A stretch of DNA of 64,000 nt from an uncultured Alphaproteobacteria bacterium (GTDB lineage Bacteria > Pseudomonadota > Alphaproteobacteria > HIMB59): contig CABYGG010000004.1 in assembly GCA_902518505.1 (NCBI GenBank), positions 35,855 through 99,854 on the forward strand. Reading direction: 5' to 3'. The notes beneath the pieces were generated by a model. That model made no database searches, was not told where the DNA came from, and was given only the letters and a program-made list of their open reading frames with translations. Position 1 is the first letter of the stretch. Every line of letters starts with the position of its first letter. Positions 27,984 to 37,446 of the stretch are shown here, piece after piece. The position numbers were made by a program, and so were the translations under genes.

Positions 27984-29429
27984 GTGAGTATAAATTGGAA
28001 AAATTACAATTCAAATAACAGTTATGATGAGTATTTAACTCCTGAAAAAAGTCTCAGAAAAGAGGCTAAAGTAATTTCTAAAATATTAAATAGTTACTCA
28101 GTCAAAGATTTAGAAAGAATTGAACAAAATTGTCAAAGCACAATAAGTTCTCGAGGTATTAATTTTAAAGTTTATTCAGCAGATAAAAAAGCTGCAGAGG
28201 AAAAAAAATGGCCATTAGATATCATTCCTAGGATCATACTGAAATCCCAATGGCTTAAGGTAAGAAAAGGGTTAATACAAAGGTGCAAAGCATTAAATCT
28301 TTTTATAAATGATGTCTATAATCAAAAAAAAATATTTAAGGACAATATCGTTCCAAAAGATCTGGTATTTAAATCTCAAAATTATCTAAAACAATGTGAA
28401 AGTTTTCAGCCCAAAAGAAAAATTTGGTCTCATATTTCAGGAATAGATTTAATAAGAAATATTGATGGAAAATTTTTAGTATTAGAAGATAACCTTCGTG
28501 TTCCTTCAGGTGTTTCATATATGCTTGAGAATAGAATGGTAATGGGGGAAGTTTTTCCTGAATTATTTACGCGTTATAGAGTTTCACCTATCAATCACTA
28601 TTGCAATAGACTCTATCATTGTATGTTAGATGCAATACCTTATAAAAAAAATAACCCAACAATGGTTGTATTAACACCAGGAGTTTATAATTCTGCATAC
28701 TTTGAACATTCATTTTTAGCACAGCAAATGGGAATTGCTCTTGTTGAGGGAAAAGATCTTTATGTCGAAAATGACAAAGTTTACGTAAAGACAGTTAAAG
28801 GGGGTTTAAGAGTTGATTGTATATACAGAAGGATTGATGATACTTTTTTAGATCCCAAAACATTTTTTAAAGGTTCTTTGTTAGGTGTAGCAGGTTTATA
28901 CAAATCTTACAGAAAAGGCAATGTTGGACTTCTAAATGCACCTGGAAGTGGGGTAGCAGATGATAAGGTTATTTACTCATATGTTCCTAAAATAATTAAA
29001 TATTATTTAGATGAAGAACCTAAATTGGATCAAGTAGAGACATATTTATGTCACAATAAATCCGAGAGAGATCACGTCATATCAAATATCTCAAAAATGA
29101 TAGTAAAACCAGCCGATGGATCTGGTGGTTATGGTATAATTGTAGGACCTAAATCTTCTAAATCTGAGAGAGAGGCATACATAAGAAAAATTTTACATAA
29201 CCCAAGAAATTTTATTGCTCAACCTTTAGAAATATTATCAACTACCCCAACTTTGCAGGGAAATTTAATTGAACCTCGACATCAAGATTTACGACCATTT
29301 ATTCTTTCTGGAAGAGAGACATATGTAACTATGGGTGGTTTGACGAGAGTTGCTCTTAAAAAGGGAAGCACGATAGTAAATAGCTCACAGGGTGGAGGTT
29401 CAAAAGACACTATGATCGTAGAAGATTAA
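27984..29429 (+). CDS. Circularly permuted ATP-grasp protein (COG2308)
   Basis: Predicted peptide or amide ligase, 481 residues, GTG start. The core blocks 'WSHISGIDLIRNIDGKFLVL', 'EDNLRVPSGVSYMLENR', the ATP-binding 'VKPADGSGGYGIIVG' near residue 375, and the C-terminal 'MGGLTRVALKKGS' followed by 'NSSQGGGSKD' match the circularly permuted ATP-grasp family that co-occurs with Anbu. In published genomic analyses this set is predicted to make and degrade a peptide-like tag or metabolite. No alpha-E gene follows; the next gene is convergent and ends 2 bases away. Confidence 0.92.
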   Translation: MSINWKNYNSNNSYDEYLTPEKSLRKEAKVISKILNSYSVKDLERIEQNCQSTISSRGINFKVYSADKKAAEEKKWPLDIIPRIILKSQWLKVRKGLIQRCKALNLFINDVYNQKKIFKDNIVPKDLVFKSQNYLKQCESFQPKRKIWSHISGIDLIRNIDGKFLVLEDNLRVPSGVSYMLENRMVMGEVFPELFTRYRVSPINHYCNRLYHCMLDAIPYKKNNPTMVVLTPGVYNSAYFEHSFLAQQMGIALVEGKDLYVENDKVYVKTVKGGLRVDCIYRRIDDTFLDPKTFFKGSLLGVAGLYKSYRKGNVGLLNAPGSGVADDKVIYSYVPKIIKYYLDEEPKLDQVETYLCHNKSERDHVISNISKMIVKPADGSGGYGIIVGPKSSKSEREAYIRKILHNPRNFIAQPLEILSTTPTLQGNLIEPRHQDLRPFILSGRETYVTMGGLTRVALKKGSTIVNSSQGGGSKDTMIVED

Positions 29430-29431
29430 AT

Positions 29432-30868
29432 TTATATCTTCTGCTTCACAATTATAGTCTGATTTAAATTTTCAACCTCTAATAGTTCCTCATCCCCATT
29501 AGTCCATTTAATTTTAATCTTAAACTCATTTTCATTATCTCTAATTCCATAGTGAGCAACAGGCTCCATTTGACATAGATAACCTGATCCGGCATCGATT
29601 GTTTTAGAATGTGTTCTTTCATTTGTATATAAAGTTACAGTTGCGCCTCTTGCTGGTGCCCCGTAGAAGTTCAAAGGTCTAACCCTTAAAAAAGATCTTT
29701 GCTCATCATTATGATATTTAAATAGAGTCAACGGCTGAGCACCAGACTCACCATGAGATAAAAGAAGCTCTAGGACTCCATCATTATCAATATCTGCAAC
29801 TGCAGCTCCCGTTCCAAGACCATTTGGCTCTAGAGCTTGCTCTAGTTTAATTTCTTCAAAAACACCATTTTCAATTATTTTATAAAGTCTATTTGGCTCT
29901 CCTATATTATTCAGAAACACCTCATCATAACCATCATTATCAAAATCTGCCGAAATTACTGTTCTAATTTTTGATGGCTCGTCAAAAGTAGAATTAGCAA
30001 TATTTTTAAATTTATCGTTATCTAAAACGTAGGCTCTATTAAAACCTTCCCAATTACCGTTTAGAATATCTAGTCTTCCTCGATAAAGAATGTCAGATAA
30101 TGCTGTTCCTCTTCCATTTTGATAGATATCTTTGACATTCATTTGACTCGCCACATCTGAATACTTCCCGTTTTGATTAAAATAAAGAAAATTCGGACCT
30201 CTTTCATTAGCCGCAAACACATCTATTTGGTCAGATAAGATATGACCGGCAACTACAGCTCTACCTCCTGTAACTTTATCAAGTCCCAGGCTCGCAGCTA
30301 GATCTACAACCCTATTATCAATAAACTCATAGAATCTTGTTGGACCACCATAATTTGCAACATAAATTCCATAATTTCCTTTACCCTCTCTGTCGACGCA
30401 AACTACTGATCTTCCAGCTGTTAAATTTAATTCACTTTGATTTATTTCCTTTTCGAATAAGTCATCTATTACGTTCTGTGTATTTATTAAGAGTCTGTCT
30501 GAGTACATTTTCATCCCACTGTATGTATCTGTGTTGAGGAAATATATTTCTTCAGAGCCATCTTTATCTATATCGCATGCGGCAACCCCAATTGTAGATC
30601 TTTCTGGATCAGAAAATATGTTATCAGTAATTTTATTTTCAAGAGTTTCTCCATTAAAACCTAATGCTAGATTATTATATCTAAATCCAGTTACTATAAA
30701 TTCATCATTGCCGTCATTGTCAAAATCGGTTACAGCCACCCCGTAACTTAGTCTAGAACTTTGATCAGGTAATAAATTACTTATATTTTTGAAAAAGCTT
30801 TTTTCTGCAAATACATTCATAGAATAAAAAATAAATAAAAATAAAATCGGAATTTTATAAAATTTCAT
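29432..30868 (-). CDS. Secreted FG-GAP/VCBS-repeat protein with ASPIC/UnbV C-terminus
   Basis: A 478-residue exported protein with signal peptide 'IPILFLFIFYSMNVFA'. It contains a series of calcium-binding-type FG-GAP repeats ('DFDNDGNDEFIV', 'DIDKDGSEEIYF', 'DFDNDGYDEVFL', 'DIDNDGVLELLL') that should fold as a beta-propeller, then an ASPIC/UnbV domain ('VRPLNFYGAPARGATVTLY'). Such proteins are periplasmic or surface-exposed, with poorly known roles. It converges on the ATP-grasp gene and is divergent from the Cys-rich exported protein (43 bases). Confidence 0.9.
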   Translation of the reverse strand: MKFYKIPILFLFIFYSMNVFAEKSFFKNISNLLPDQSSRLSYGVAVTDFDNDGNDEFIVTGFRYNNLALGFNGETLENKITDNIFSDPERSTIGVAACDIDKDGSEEIYFLNTDTYSGMKMYSDRLLINTQNVIDDLFEKEINQSELNLTAGRSVVCVDREGKGNYGIYVANYGGPTRFYEFIDNRVVDLAASLGLDKVTGGRAVVAGHILSDQIDVFAANERGPNFLYFNQNGKYSDVASQMNVKDIYQNGRGTALSDILYRGRLDILNGNWEGFNRAYVLDNDKFKNIANSTFDEPSKIRTVISADFDNDGYDEVFLNNIGEPNRLYKIIENGVFEEIKLEQALEPNGLGTGAAVADIDNDGVLELLLSHGESGAQPLTLFKYHNDEQRSFLRVRPLNFYGAPARGATVTLYTNERTHSKTIDAGSGYLCQMEPVAHYGIRDNENEFKIKIKWTNGDEELLEVENLNQTIIVKQKI

Positions 30869-30911
30869 ATAATTAATACTATTTTTTTGATGATCTAGAT
30901 TTAGATATGAT

Positions 30912-31661
30912 TTGTACCACTATCAAGTGTATATAAAATTTATAACTTTTATTAAAAATAATATCATTTTAGCTGTTATCACTTTCTTACTTGTGTTGAT
31001 TGTTAATAAAAATTCTTATTCTACTGAAATTACAAAAAATGAATCTTACTACTATGATACACTAGCCAAAAACTGGATTAATATATTTCCAGATGGAAAT
31101 AGGAATGCTGCAGGACCAAAGTTTTTTAAATATCTTATAGATCAAGACCTTAGTTTTGACGATTTTGTTGAATTCAATAAAAGATATTGCCCAGTATCTG
31201 GTTCATTGATAGCTCCTGGGTCTGAGCCTGCATTTATAAGTATGAATGAGGTTGACTCGGATAATAAAGTATGTGGTGATATGTATCGCTGTTGTTGGCC
31301 ATGTGTTTGTGATTCAATGAAATATGCTAAGGCTATGGAAATATCACATAAATTTCAAGGTATTGAAAAAAAATTTACTGTTATGACTATTGATAACCCC
31401 TGTGGTAAAGAGGAATTTCCACTTGAGGTAAATCGAGATTATTTTTGTATTGGCGAAAAGATGAATTTAGATCAAGTCTTTGCAGTTGATCAAAAAATGA
31501 TAATTGGCTTATTGCACAAACCAACTAGTTGTAATAGCAGTGATCTTTTAGCAATTAACAACCACCCTGTAGTTGGGCAACAATGTAAGATTAGAAACTC
31601 TACTAAAGAAGAAGAACTTATTTCTGGGATGGGTGATATATTTATAAAGCTATCCAAATAA
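30912..31661 (+). CDS. Exported or membrane-anchored cysteine-rich protein, unknown
   Basis: A 249-residue frame beginning at a TTG; later GTG codons could be the true start. The N-terminal hydrophobic helix ('NNIILAVITFLLVLIVNKNSYS') is a signal anchor or signal peptide. The mature part has about 12 cysteines, including 'RYCPVSGSLIAPGSEP' and the dense 'CGDMYRCCWPCVCD', then 'DNPCGKEEFP'. This pattern suggests a metal- or redox-active periplasmic protein. I do not recognise the family. It sits two genes from the Cys-rich peptide. Confidence 0.8.
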   Translation: MYHYQVYIKFITFIKNNIILAVITFLLVLIVNKNSYSTEITKNESYYYDTLAKNWINIFPDGNRNAAGPKFFKYLIDQDLSFDDFVEFNKRYCPVSGSLIAPGSEPAFISMNEVDSDNKVCGDMYRCCWPCVCDSMKYAKAMEISHKFQGIEKKFTVMTIDNPCGKEEFPLEVNRDYFCIGEKMNLDQVFAVDQKMIIGLLHKPTSCNSSDLLAINNHPVVGQQCKIRNSTKEEELISGMGDIFIKLSK

Positions 31662-31674
31662 CTTTACAAAAAAA

Positions 31675-31860
31675 TTAATTTTTTAAAGCATAATCACCGT
31701 ATATAATTGTATTACTACTGTTTAGTCTATATTTTTTTAAAACTCTTACTGACTTATATTTATTTCTTAGTTTTCTTAACTCTATAGAGGCCTCTTTTCT
31801 GTATTTTTTATTTTTCCACCAAGATGAATTACCAATCTCTAAAGTAATTATTTTAATCAT
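31675..31860 (-). CDS. Small basic protein, unknown
   Basis: A 61-residue, lysine- and arginine-rich protein ('WWKNKKYRKEASIELRKLRN') without membrane segments. Its ATG overlaps the stop of the YqaA-like gene (ATGA-type, 4 bases), which supports a real translationally coupled gene. No family recognised; an RNA-binding role is only a possibility from composition. Confidence 0.6.
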   Translation of the reverse strand: MIKIITLEIGNSSWWKNKKYRKEASIELRKLRNKYKSVRVLKKYRLNSSNTIIYGDYALKN

Positions 31861-32288
31861 TTAAAAATAATAAATATTAAAAAAATATACCTAGATATTT
31901 TTGAGATACTAACAAGAAGTAAAAAAGTGAAAAATTTTACTCTTAATATTCCTGCTACTATAGTAAGAGGATCTCCAATGATTGGTACCCATGCCAATAA
32001 CAATGACCAAATGCCATATTTTTTAAAATAAATTTCACCCTTTGCAATTTGCCTCTCATTGGCTGGGAACCACTTCTTATCTTTAAAAATTAATATTTTT
32101 TTTCCTAAATACCAATTAACTGATGAACCAAGAATATTTCCAAAACTTGCAACAACCAAAAGTAAATATTTATCAAATGAGTCTGTTAATAGCATTGTTG
32201 ATAAAACTAATTCAGAGGAGAGCGGGAGAATTGTAGCTGCTAAAAAACTTATTATAAATAATTGAAAATATGAAATTAATATTATCAC
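31857..32288 (-). CDS. YqaA-family small DedA-like membrane protein
   Basis: A 143-residue integral membrane protein of the SNARE-associated/VTT superfamily, YqaA subgroup. Features are the N-terminal 'LAATILPLSSELVL' re-entrant segment, 'ASFGNILGSSVNWYLGKK', and 'AWVPIIGDPLTIVAGILRV', the two re-entrant half-helices typical of DedA-type lipid scramblases. It is coupled to the 61-residue basic protein downstream and follows a four-helix membrane protein by 11 bases. Confidence 0.88.
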   Translation of the reverse strand: MIILISYFQLFIISFLAATILPLSSELVLSTMLLTDSFDKYLLLVVASFGNILGSSVNWYLGKKILIFKDKKWFPANERQIAKGEIYFKKYGIWSLLLAWVPIIGDPLTIVAGILRVKFFTFLLLVSISKISRYIFLIFIIFK

Positions 32289-32299
32289 ATTACTAACAT

Positions 32300-32713
32300 T
32301 TAAATATAAGTTTCAGCTTTTAAAATATCTAATATTAACATAAAGGTAAAATAACCTGCATTTATGAATACAATAAAACTAAACATATAAACAATTTCTT
32401 TAGAAACATTTTCACTTACAAAATTAGGGAAAAAATATTTTCCAAGAAGAAAACTTATTTCCGAATATATTATTGTTATTGTAGCTGCAATAAAAAGAAC
32501 GTAAGTAAATTTACCAAAAAAATTTACAACAAATAAGCTAGCAAAAGCAATAAATAATAAAAAAAGAGAAGAATATATTGATAAATTTGAAACTGTTAAT
32601 TTTTTTTTATAAATTTTTCTTGTTAAAAGTAGAATAAAAAAAATTATTGTTAAAATAATCGAAACTATAAAAACCTTCGTGCTATAAAGAGAGTCTGTAA
32701 AAAAAAGGTCCAA
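32300..32713 (-). CDS. Four-helix membrane protein, unknown
   Basis: A 137-residue protein with four hydrophobic helices and a basic loop ('RKIYKKKLTVSN') between helices one and two. It is located between the YqaA-like gene and clpB on the minus strand. No motif or family recognised. Length and uniform membrane character, with the compact operon context, make it a likely real gene. Confidence 0.65.
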   Translation of the reverse strand: MDLFFTDSLYSTKVFIVSIILTIIFFILLLTRKIYKKKLTVSNLSIYSSLFLLFIAFASLFVVNFFGKFTYVLFIAATITIIYSEISFLLGKYFFPNFVSENVSKEIVYMFSFIVFINAGYFTFMLILDILKAETYI

Positions 32714-32725
32714 AAATTATTTTTT

Positions 32726-32809
32726 TCTAATTTTTCTGATAGTCATTATTGAAATGAACAATACAAAGAATATTAAAGCAAATGCTCCAATTAAAAATAT
32801 CCATTTCAT
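32726..32809 (-). CDS. Possible 27-residue membrane peptide
   Basis: A short frame (ATG at 32809, TAG at 32728-32726) in the 131-base gap between clpB and the four-helix protein. It encodes 'MKWIFLIGAFALIFFVFV' plus nine polar residues, a single helix. Nothing else explains the gap, but a frame of this size can easily arise by chance. Confidence 0.3.
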
Positions 32810-32844
32810 AAATTAATTATACAAATTTTGCTTTAAGTTGAAAG

Positions 32845-35424
32845 TTATGATCTCAAAACCCTAAGGTTTTTATTAGCAATTACTAATCCGTATTTATCTT
32901 TAGTGAAAATTAATTTATCTTCAATATTCTCGCCTATATCTAAAATTACCTCTGATAAGGGGTTTAAAACTTCATCCTGTAATAATCTTTTCAAAGGTCT
33001 GGCCCCAAATAATGGATCAAAACCTTTTTCTTTCAAATAGTTAAAGGCTTCATCAGTAAAACCAATTGAAATACCTTTTGAAGAGATTCTTTGTTCAATT
33101 AATTGAATTTGGTTATTTAAAATCGCACTAATATTTTCTTTTGATAATTTGTTAAAGAGTATTATGTCATCAATTCGATTTAAAAATTCTAGTCGAAAAT
33201 GATTTTTAAGCTCTTCAAGGGCTAAGTTCTTTTTTGTTGTATAGTCAAAATTGTCATCAATAGGAATTTGTGAGCCAATGTTAGAAGTCATAATGATAAG
33301 GGTATTTTTAAAATTTACTATTTTTCCTTTTGAATCTGTTAACCTACCATCATCTAAAATTTGTAGTAGAATATTAAATACATCAGGGTGCGCTTTTTCA
33401 ATTTCATCAAACAAAATTACTTGGTAGGGGCGTCTGCGAATAGAGTCAGTTAACTTCCCACCATCATCGTAACCAACATAACCTGGAGGAGATCCAATAA
33501 GCTTACTAACCGAGTGTTTTTCCATATACTCGGACATGTCAAGTCTTAGCATTTGCTTTTCGTTATCAAAAACATACTCAGCTAGTGCTTTTGATAATTC
33601 AGTTTTTCCTACACCAGTTGGGCCTAAAAATAGGAAGGACCCCAAAGGTTTATCAGGATCTTGAAGACCTGCTTTTGAAATCTTAATTGCCTTAGATACT
33701 TTCTCAATAGCATCTTGTTGGCCAATAACTCTTTTTTCTAAATGTTTTTCTATGTTTATTAACTTATCTTTTTCGCCTCCGATGAGTTTTTCTAAAGGTA
33801 TACCCGTCCACTTTGATACCACACTTGCGATATCTTCAGCATTAATCACTTCATTAATTATTGTAGCCTGCTCTTTTTTATTCAATTCTTCATATTCTTT
33901 TTGAAGACTAGGGAGCAAGCCATACATGATTTCACTTGCTTTTGTTAAATCACCACTTCTTTGAGCACCCTCGAGGTCTTCTTTTGCTTGATCAATTCGT
34001 TCATTTAAATTTCTTTTTGTGTCTAGTATCTTTTTTTCTGACTCCCAAGTGCTATTGAGTATATTTAGTTTTTCTTGAATATCTGATATTTGACTTTCAA
34101 TTTTTTCATTTTTTTTCTCATCTTTTTCATTATCTTTTGAAAGAACGTTTTTTTCCATCTGTAGTTTAATAAGATCTCTGTCAAGCTGGTCTATTTCCTC
34201 AGGTTTACTGTCAATTTCCATTTTAACTTTACTCGCAGCCTCATCCATTAAATCAATCGCTTTATCTGGCAAAAAACGATCAGTTATATATCGATCAGAT
34301 AATTGAACTGATGATAAAATAGCCTCATCACTAATTCTTATTCCATGATGAATTTCATATTTTTCTTTTAGACCTCTTAAAATAGCAACAGCATCCGTTG
34401 AAGAAGGCTCATTAACAAAAACTGGTTGAAAACGTCTAGTTAAAGCTGCATCTTTCTCAAAATATTTTTTATACTCATCTAAAGTTGTTGCACCAACGCA
34501 ATGTAATTCACCTCTAGCTAATGCTGGCTTTAACATGTTGGATGCATCCATCGCTCCATCTGTCTTTCCAGCACCAACAAGCGTATGAATTTCATCTATA
34601 AATAAAATAATTGAACCATTTTGTTTATGAATTTCTTTTAAAACGTTTTGAAGTCTTTCTTCAAATTCTCCACGATACTTGGCACCAGCAAGCAATAATC
34701 CAAGATCAAGAATACGAATAACTTTATTTTCTAATGAGCGTGGAACATCTTTATTCGCTATTCTTTGTGCTAAACCCTCTATCAATGCAGTTTTACCTAC
34801 ACCAGGGTCTCCAATTAATATTGGATTATTTTTAGTTCTCCTTGATAAAACTTGAATAGTTCTTCTAATTTCCTCATCTCTTCCAATAACCGGATCTAAC
34901 TCTCTTTTTTGTGCCTTTTGAGTAACATTGATTGTATACTTTTCTAAAGCGTTAAAATTATCATCAGAATTTTCACTTTCAGATTTTCCGTCTTTTCTAA
35001 ACTCTTGAATTTTTGTTTTAACTAATCCAAGACTTAGTCCATTTTTTTTTAATATTTTTTCAATTTGGTCATCTGACTTTATACAACTTAAAAATAAAGA
35101 GTCGATCGATACAAAACTATCTTGATTAGACTTTGCAATTTTTTCTGCATCTTCAAAAAGACTCAATAATTTAGGATCAGCATAAATTTGATTACTGTTT
35201 GAGTTATTTACTTGTTCTTTAGATAATATTTCAGAAATAGTTGCTTTAATTATACTGGTGTTAATTTTCTCAAAAATTTTGTTAATTAATTCATGATTGG
35301 AATTTAATAATTCATTAAAAATATGAATAGGGGCAATTTTTTGATGTTTTTTACTTAATGCTAAATTTTGTGCAGAATTAATAATTTTTTTTGAACTATT
35401 AGTATATTTTTCAAAATTCATCAT
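32845..35424 (-). CDS. clpB: ClpB disaggregase
   Basis: Hsp100 AAA+ unfoldase that rescues aggregated proteins with DnaK, 859 residues (usual length). In order: the N-terminal Clp-N repeat, the first AAA module with Walker A '[17 protein letters not shown]' and '[14 protein letters not shown]', the coiled-coil middle domain (about residues 400-520), and the second module with '[17 protein letters not shown]', '[13 protein letters not shown]' and '[15 protein letters not shown]'. The middle domain distinguishes it from ClpA/ClpC. It stands at the head of a minus-strand run; the murA cluster diverges upstream. Confidence 0.98.
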   Translation of the reverse strand: MMNFEKYTNSSKKIINSAQNLALSKKHQKIAPIHIFNELLNSNHELINKIFEKINTSIIKATISEILSKEQVNNSNSNQIYADPKLLSLFEDAEKIAKSNQDSFVSIDSLFLSCIKSDDQIEKILKKNGLSLGLVKTKIQEFRKDGKSESENSDDNFNALEKYTINVTQKAQKRELDPVIGRDEEIRRTIQVLSRRTKNNPILIGDPGVGKTALIEGLAQRIANKDVPRSLENKVIRILDLGLLLAGAKYRGEFEERLQNVLKEIHKQNGSIILFIDEIHTLVGAGKTDGAMDASNMLKPALARGELHCVGATTLDEYKKYFEKDAALTRRFQPVFVNEPSSTDAVAILRGLKEKYEIHHGIRISDEAILSSVQLSDRYITDRFLPDKAIDLMDEAASKVKMEIDSKPEEIDQLDRDLIKLQMEKNVLSKDNEKDEKKNEKIESQISDIQEKLNILNSTWESEKKILDTKRNLNERIDQAKEDLEGAQRSGDLTKASEIMYGLLPSLQKEYEELNKKEQATIINEVINAEDIASVVSKWTGIPLEKLIGGEKDKLINIEKHLEKRVIGQQDAIEKVSKAIKISKAGLQDPDKPLGSFLFLGPTGVGKTELSKALAEYVFDNEKQMLRLDMSEYMEKHSVSKLIGSPPGYVGYDDGGKLTDSIRRRPYQVILFDEIEKAHPDVFNILLQILDDGRLTDSKGKIVNFKNTLIIMTSNIGSQIPIDDNFDYTTKKNLALEELKNHFRLEFLNRIDDIILFNKLSKENISAILNNQIQLIEQRISSKGISIGFTDEAFNYLKEKGFDPLFGARPLKRLLQDEVLNPLSEVILDIGENIEDKLIFTKDKYGLVIANKNLRVLRS

Positions 35425-35446
35425 ATAACTTATTTGGTAATAATTT

Positions 35447-35554
35447 ATGAAGAAACAAGACCTAATAAAAAAAAATTTTGAACAACAAAAAAAAGATAAA
35501 TTAGCTCAAAAATTAAGAGAAAATCTAAAAAAAAGAAAAAAAATTAAGAAATAA
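35447..35554 (+). CDS. 35-residue lysine-rich protein upstream of murA
   Basis: Below the size limit of the ORF track. ATG at 35447, TAA at 35554, followed 3 bases later by murA. The product is highly basic and helical ('KDKLAQKLRENLKKRKKIKK'). Short Lys/Arg-rich frames of this kind are found upstream of murA in several alphaproteobacteria, which favours a real gene. The function is unknown; the composition suggests contact with RNA or the ribosome. An alternative is chance coding in an A-rich leader. Confidence 0.55.
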   Translation: MKKQDLIKKNFEQQKKDKLAQKLRENLKKRKKIKK

Positions 35555-35557
35555 ATA

Positions 35558-36814
35558 ATGCAAACGGTAGTTATAAAAGGTCCTTCAACCTTGAAAGGGC
35601 AAATAAAAATCTCTGGTTCAAAAAATGCTTCTTTGCCTATTATCATTTCGACTCTCTTGGCAAAAGATCAGTGTCTCATTCATAATGTACCTAACCTTAG
35701 AGACACAAGATTTTTAATCTCAATTTTAAGAGATTTAGGTTGTGATCTTGATTTTCAAAAAAACACTTTATTTATTAGAAGTTCTGCCATAACAAAAAAA
35801 TCAGCTGATTACGAATATGTTCGTCAAATGAGAGCATCTATTGTTATTTTAGGACCTGCGATTTCAAGATATAAAAAATTTAAAATAGCTCTTCCTGGTG
35901 GTTGCTCAATTGGCACTAGAGGTATTGATTTGCACTTAAATGCTCTAAAGTTAATGGGTGTAAAAATCTCAATAAAAAATGGTTATGTAATAGCTGAGAG
36001 AAAAAAAAATAATTTAAACTCAATTGACCATAAATTTCCAAAAATTAGCGTAGGTGCAACACAAAATATTTTAATGGCAGCAAGCCTTGCGAATGGAAAA
36101 AGTACATTAAAAAATTGTGCCATCGAGCCCGAAGTCATAGATTTAATTAATTTTTTAAATAAATGTGGTGCACTTATAAAAGTAAAAAATAGGACAATTA
36201 CAGTTAGAGGTGTAGAAGAATTAAAACTTCAGGATTACAAAGTAATACCTGACAGAATAGAAGCTGGTTCATATATTTTAGCAACTATGGCAACAAAAGG
36301 GAGACTCAAATTGAATAACTTCAATCCAAAAGACCTAGCTCTTCCTTTGAAAGTTTACAAAGAAATGGGTCTAAAAATAAAAAAGCTATCTAATTCCTCT
36401 TATGAAATTTACTGTAAAAAACTTAAATCAATAAAAAAAATTTCTACTAAAGAATTCCCAGGATACCCTACAGATTTACAGGCTCAGCTAATAGCAACGC
36501 AACTTAAGTCTGGTTTAAATTCGAAAGTAGTCGAAAATATATTTGAAAATAGATTTATCCATATACCAGAGCTAAGAAGATTTGGTGCCAATTTATCAAT
36601 TAAAGGAAAAACAGTAACAATTGATAAAACATCTGATTTACTGGGCGCAGAGGTCATGGCGACAGATATAAGGGCTAGTTTTTCTCTTATAATCGCAGCA
36701 ATGATGTCCAAGGGAAAAACCGTAATTAATAGAATTTACCACCTTGATAGAGGATATGAAGATTTTGATTTAAAATTAAAAAAATGTGGCGTAAACATTA
36801 TTAGAAAAAAATGA
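35558..36814 (+). CDS. murA: UDP-N-acetylglucosamine 1-carboxyvinyltransferase
   Basis: First committed enzyme of peptidoglycan synthesis, transferring enolpyruvate from PEP to UDP-GlcNAc; 418 residues. Visible signatures are 'SGSKNASLPII' near the N-terminus, the catalytic cysteine loop 'LPGGCSIGTRGIDLH' (the fosfomycin-reactive Cys is present), 'PDRIEAGSYI' and 'GYPTDLQAQ' in the second domain. It overlaps hisG by 4 bases. The murA-hisG-hisD-infA order is a known alphaproteobacterial arrangement. Confidence 0.97.
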   Translation: MQTVVIKGPSTLKGQIKISGSKNASLPIIISTLLAKDQCLIHNVPNLRDTRFLISILRDLGCDLDFQKNTLFIRSSAITKKSADYEYVRQMRASIVILGPAISRYKKFKIALPGGCSIGTRGIDLHLNALKLMGVKISIKNGYVIAERKKNNLNSIDHKFPKISVGATQNILMAASLANGKSTLKNCAIEPEVIDLINFLNKCGALIKVKNRTITVRGVEELKLQDYKVIPDRIEAGSYILATMATKGRLKLNNFNPKDLALPLKVYKEMGLKIKKLSNSSYEIYCKKLKSIKKISTKEFPGYPTDLQAQLIATQLKSGLNSKVVENIFENRFIHIPELRRFGANLSIKGKTVTIDKTSDLLGAEVMATDIRASFSLIIAAMMSKGKTVINRIYHLDRGYEDFDLKLKKCGVNIIRKK

Positions 36815-37446
36815 AAAATCAAAATTTAATAATTGCCTGCCCTAAAGGGAGGTTAGAAGAAAAAGTTGTAAAATTTCTATCAGACAAAGGCTTGAGAATC
36901 GAAGAAGCTTTCTTTAATGATAGTGTTAGAAAATTAACTTTTGATACAAATCTTAACGAGATAAAAGTAATAAAGTTAAAACCATCTGATATTCGATCTT
37001 ATATTATGCTAGGTGCAGCTGATATTGGATTTGTTGGATATGACGAGATTCTTGAAAACAGCTCAGAAAATATTGTTCTTTTAAAAAAAACCAATATAGG
37101 AAAGTGCAGAATATCTATAGCTTCAAATAAAAAAAAGATTAATTTTTCGGAAAAGAAAATTTTTAAAGTTGCAACAAAATTTAAAAATATTTCTGAGAAT
37201 TATTTTAAATATTTAAACATACAGACTGAAACAATAAAATTAAATGGTTCTATCGAGCTTGCAGTAAAATATGGAATAGCTGATTTCATCTTAGATTTAG
37301 TTCAATCAGGCAAGACATTAAAAGACAATCAGCTTTATGAAAATGTAGTAATAAACAATGATATCTCAACTGTAATAATTAGTAGCTATTTTGCATACGA
37401 TCTAAAAAAAAAATTTATTAAAAAAATTTTAATGCAAGGTTTATAG
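36811..37446 (+). CDS. hisG: ATP phosphoribosyltransferase, short form
   Basis: Catalyses the first step of histidine synthesis, 211 residues. 'IIACPKGRLEEKVVKFL' at the start, 'LKPSDIRSYIMLGAADIGFVGYDEIL' (shortened here) and 'GSIELAVKYGIADFILDLVQSG' with the PRPP-binding 'ILDLVQSGKTLKDN' identify it. The short form lacks the regulatory C-terminal domain and in other bacteria needs HisZ, which is not in this window. It overlaps murA (4 bases) and hisD (1 base). Confidence 0.94.
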   Translation: MKNQNLIIACPKGRLEEKVVKFLSDKGLRIEEAFFNDSVRKLTFDTNLNEIKVIKLKPSDIRSYIMLGAADIGFVGYDEILENSSENIVLLKKTNIGKCRISIASNKKKINFSEKKIFKVATKFKNISENYFKYLNIQTETIKLNGSIELAVKYGIADFILDLVQSGKTLKDNQLYENVVINNDISTVIISSYFAYDLKKKFIKKILMQGL

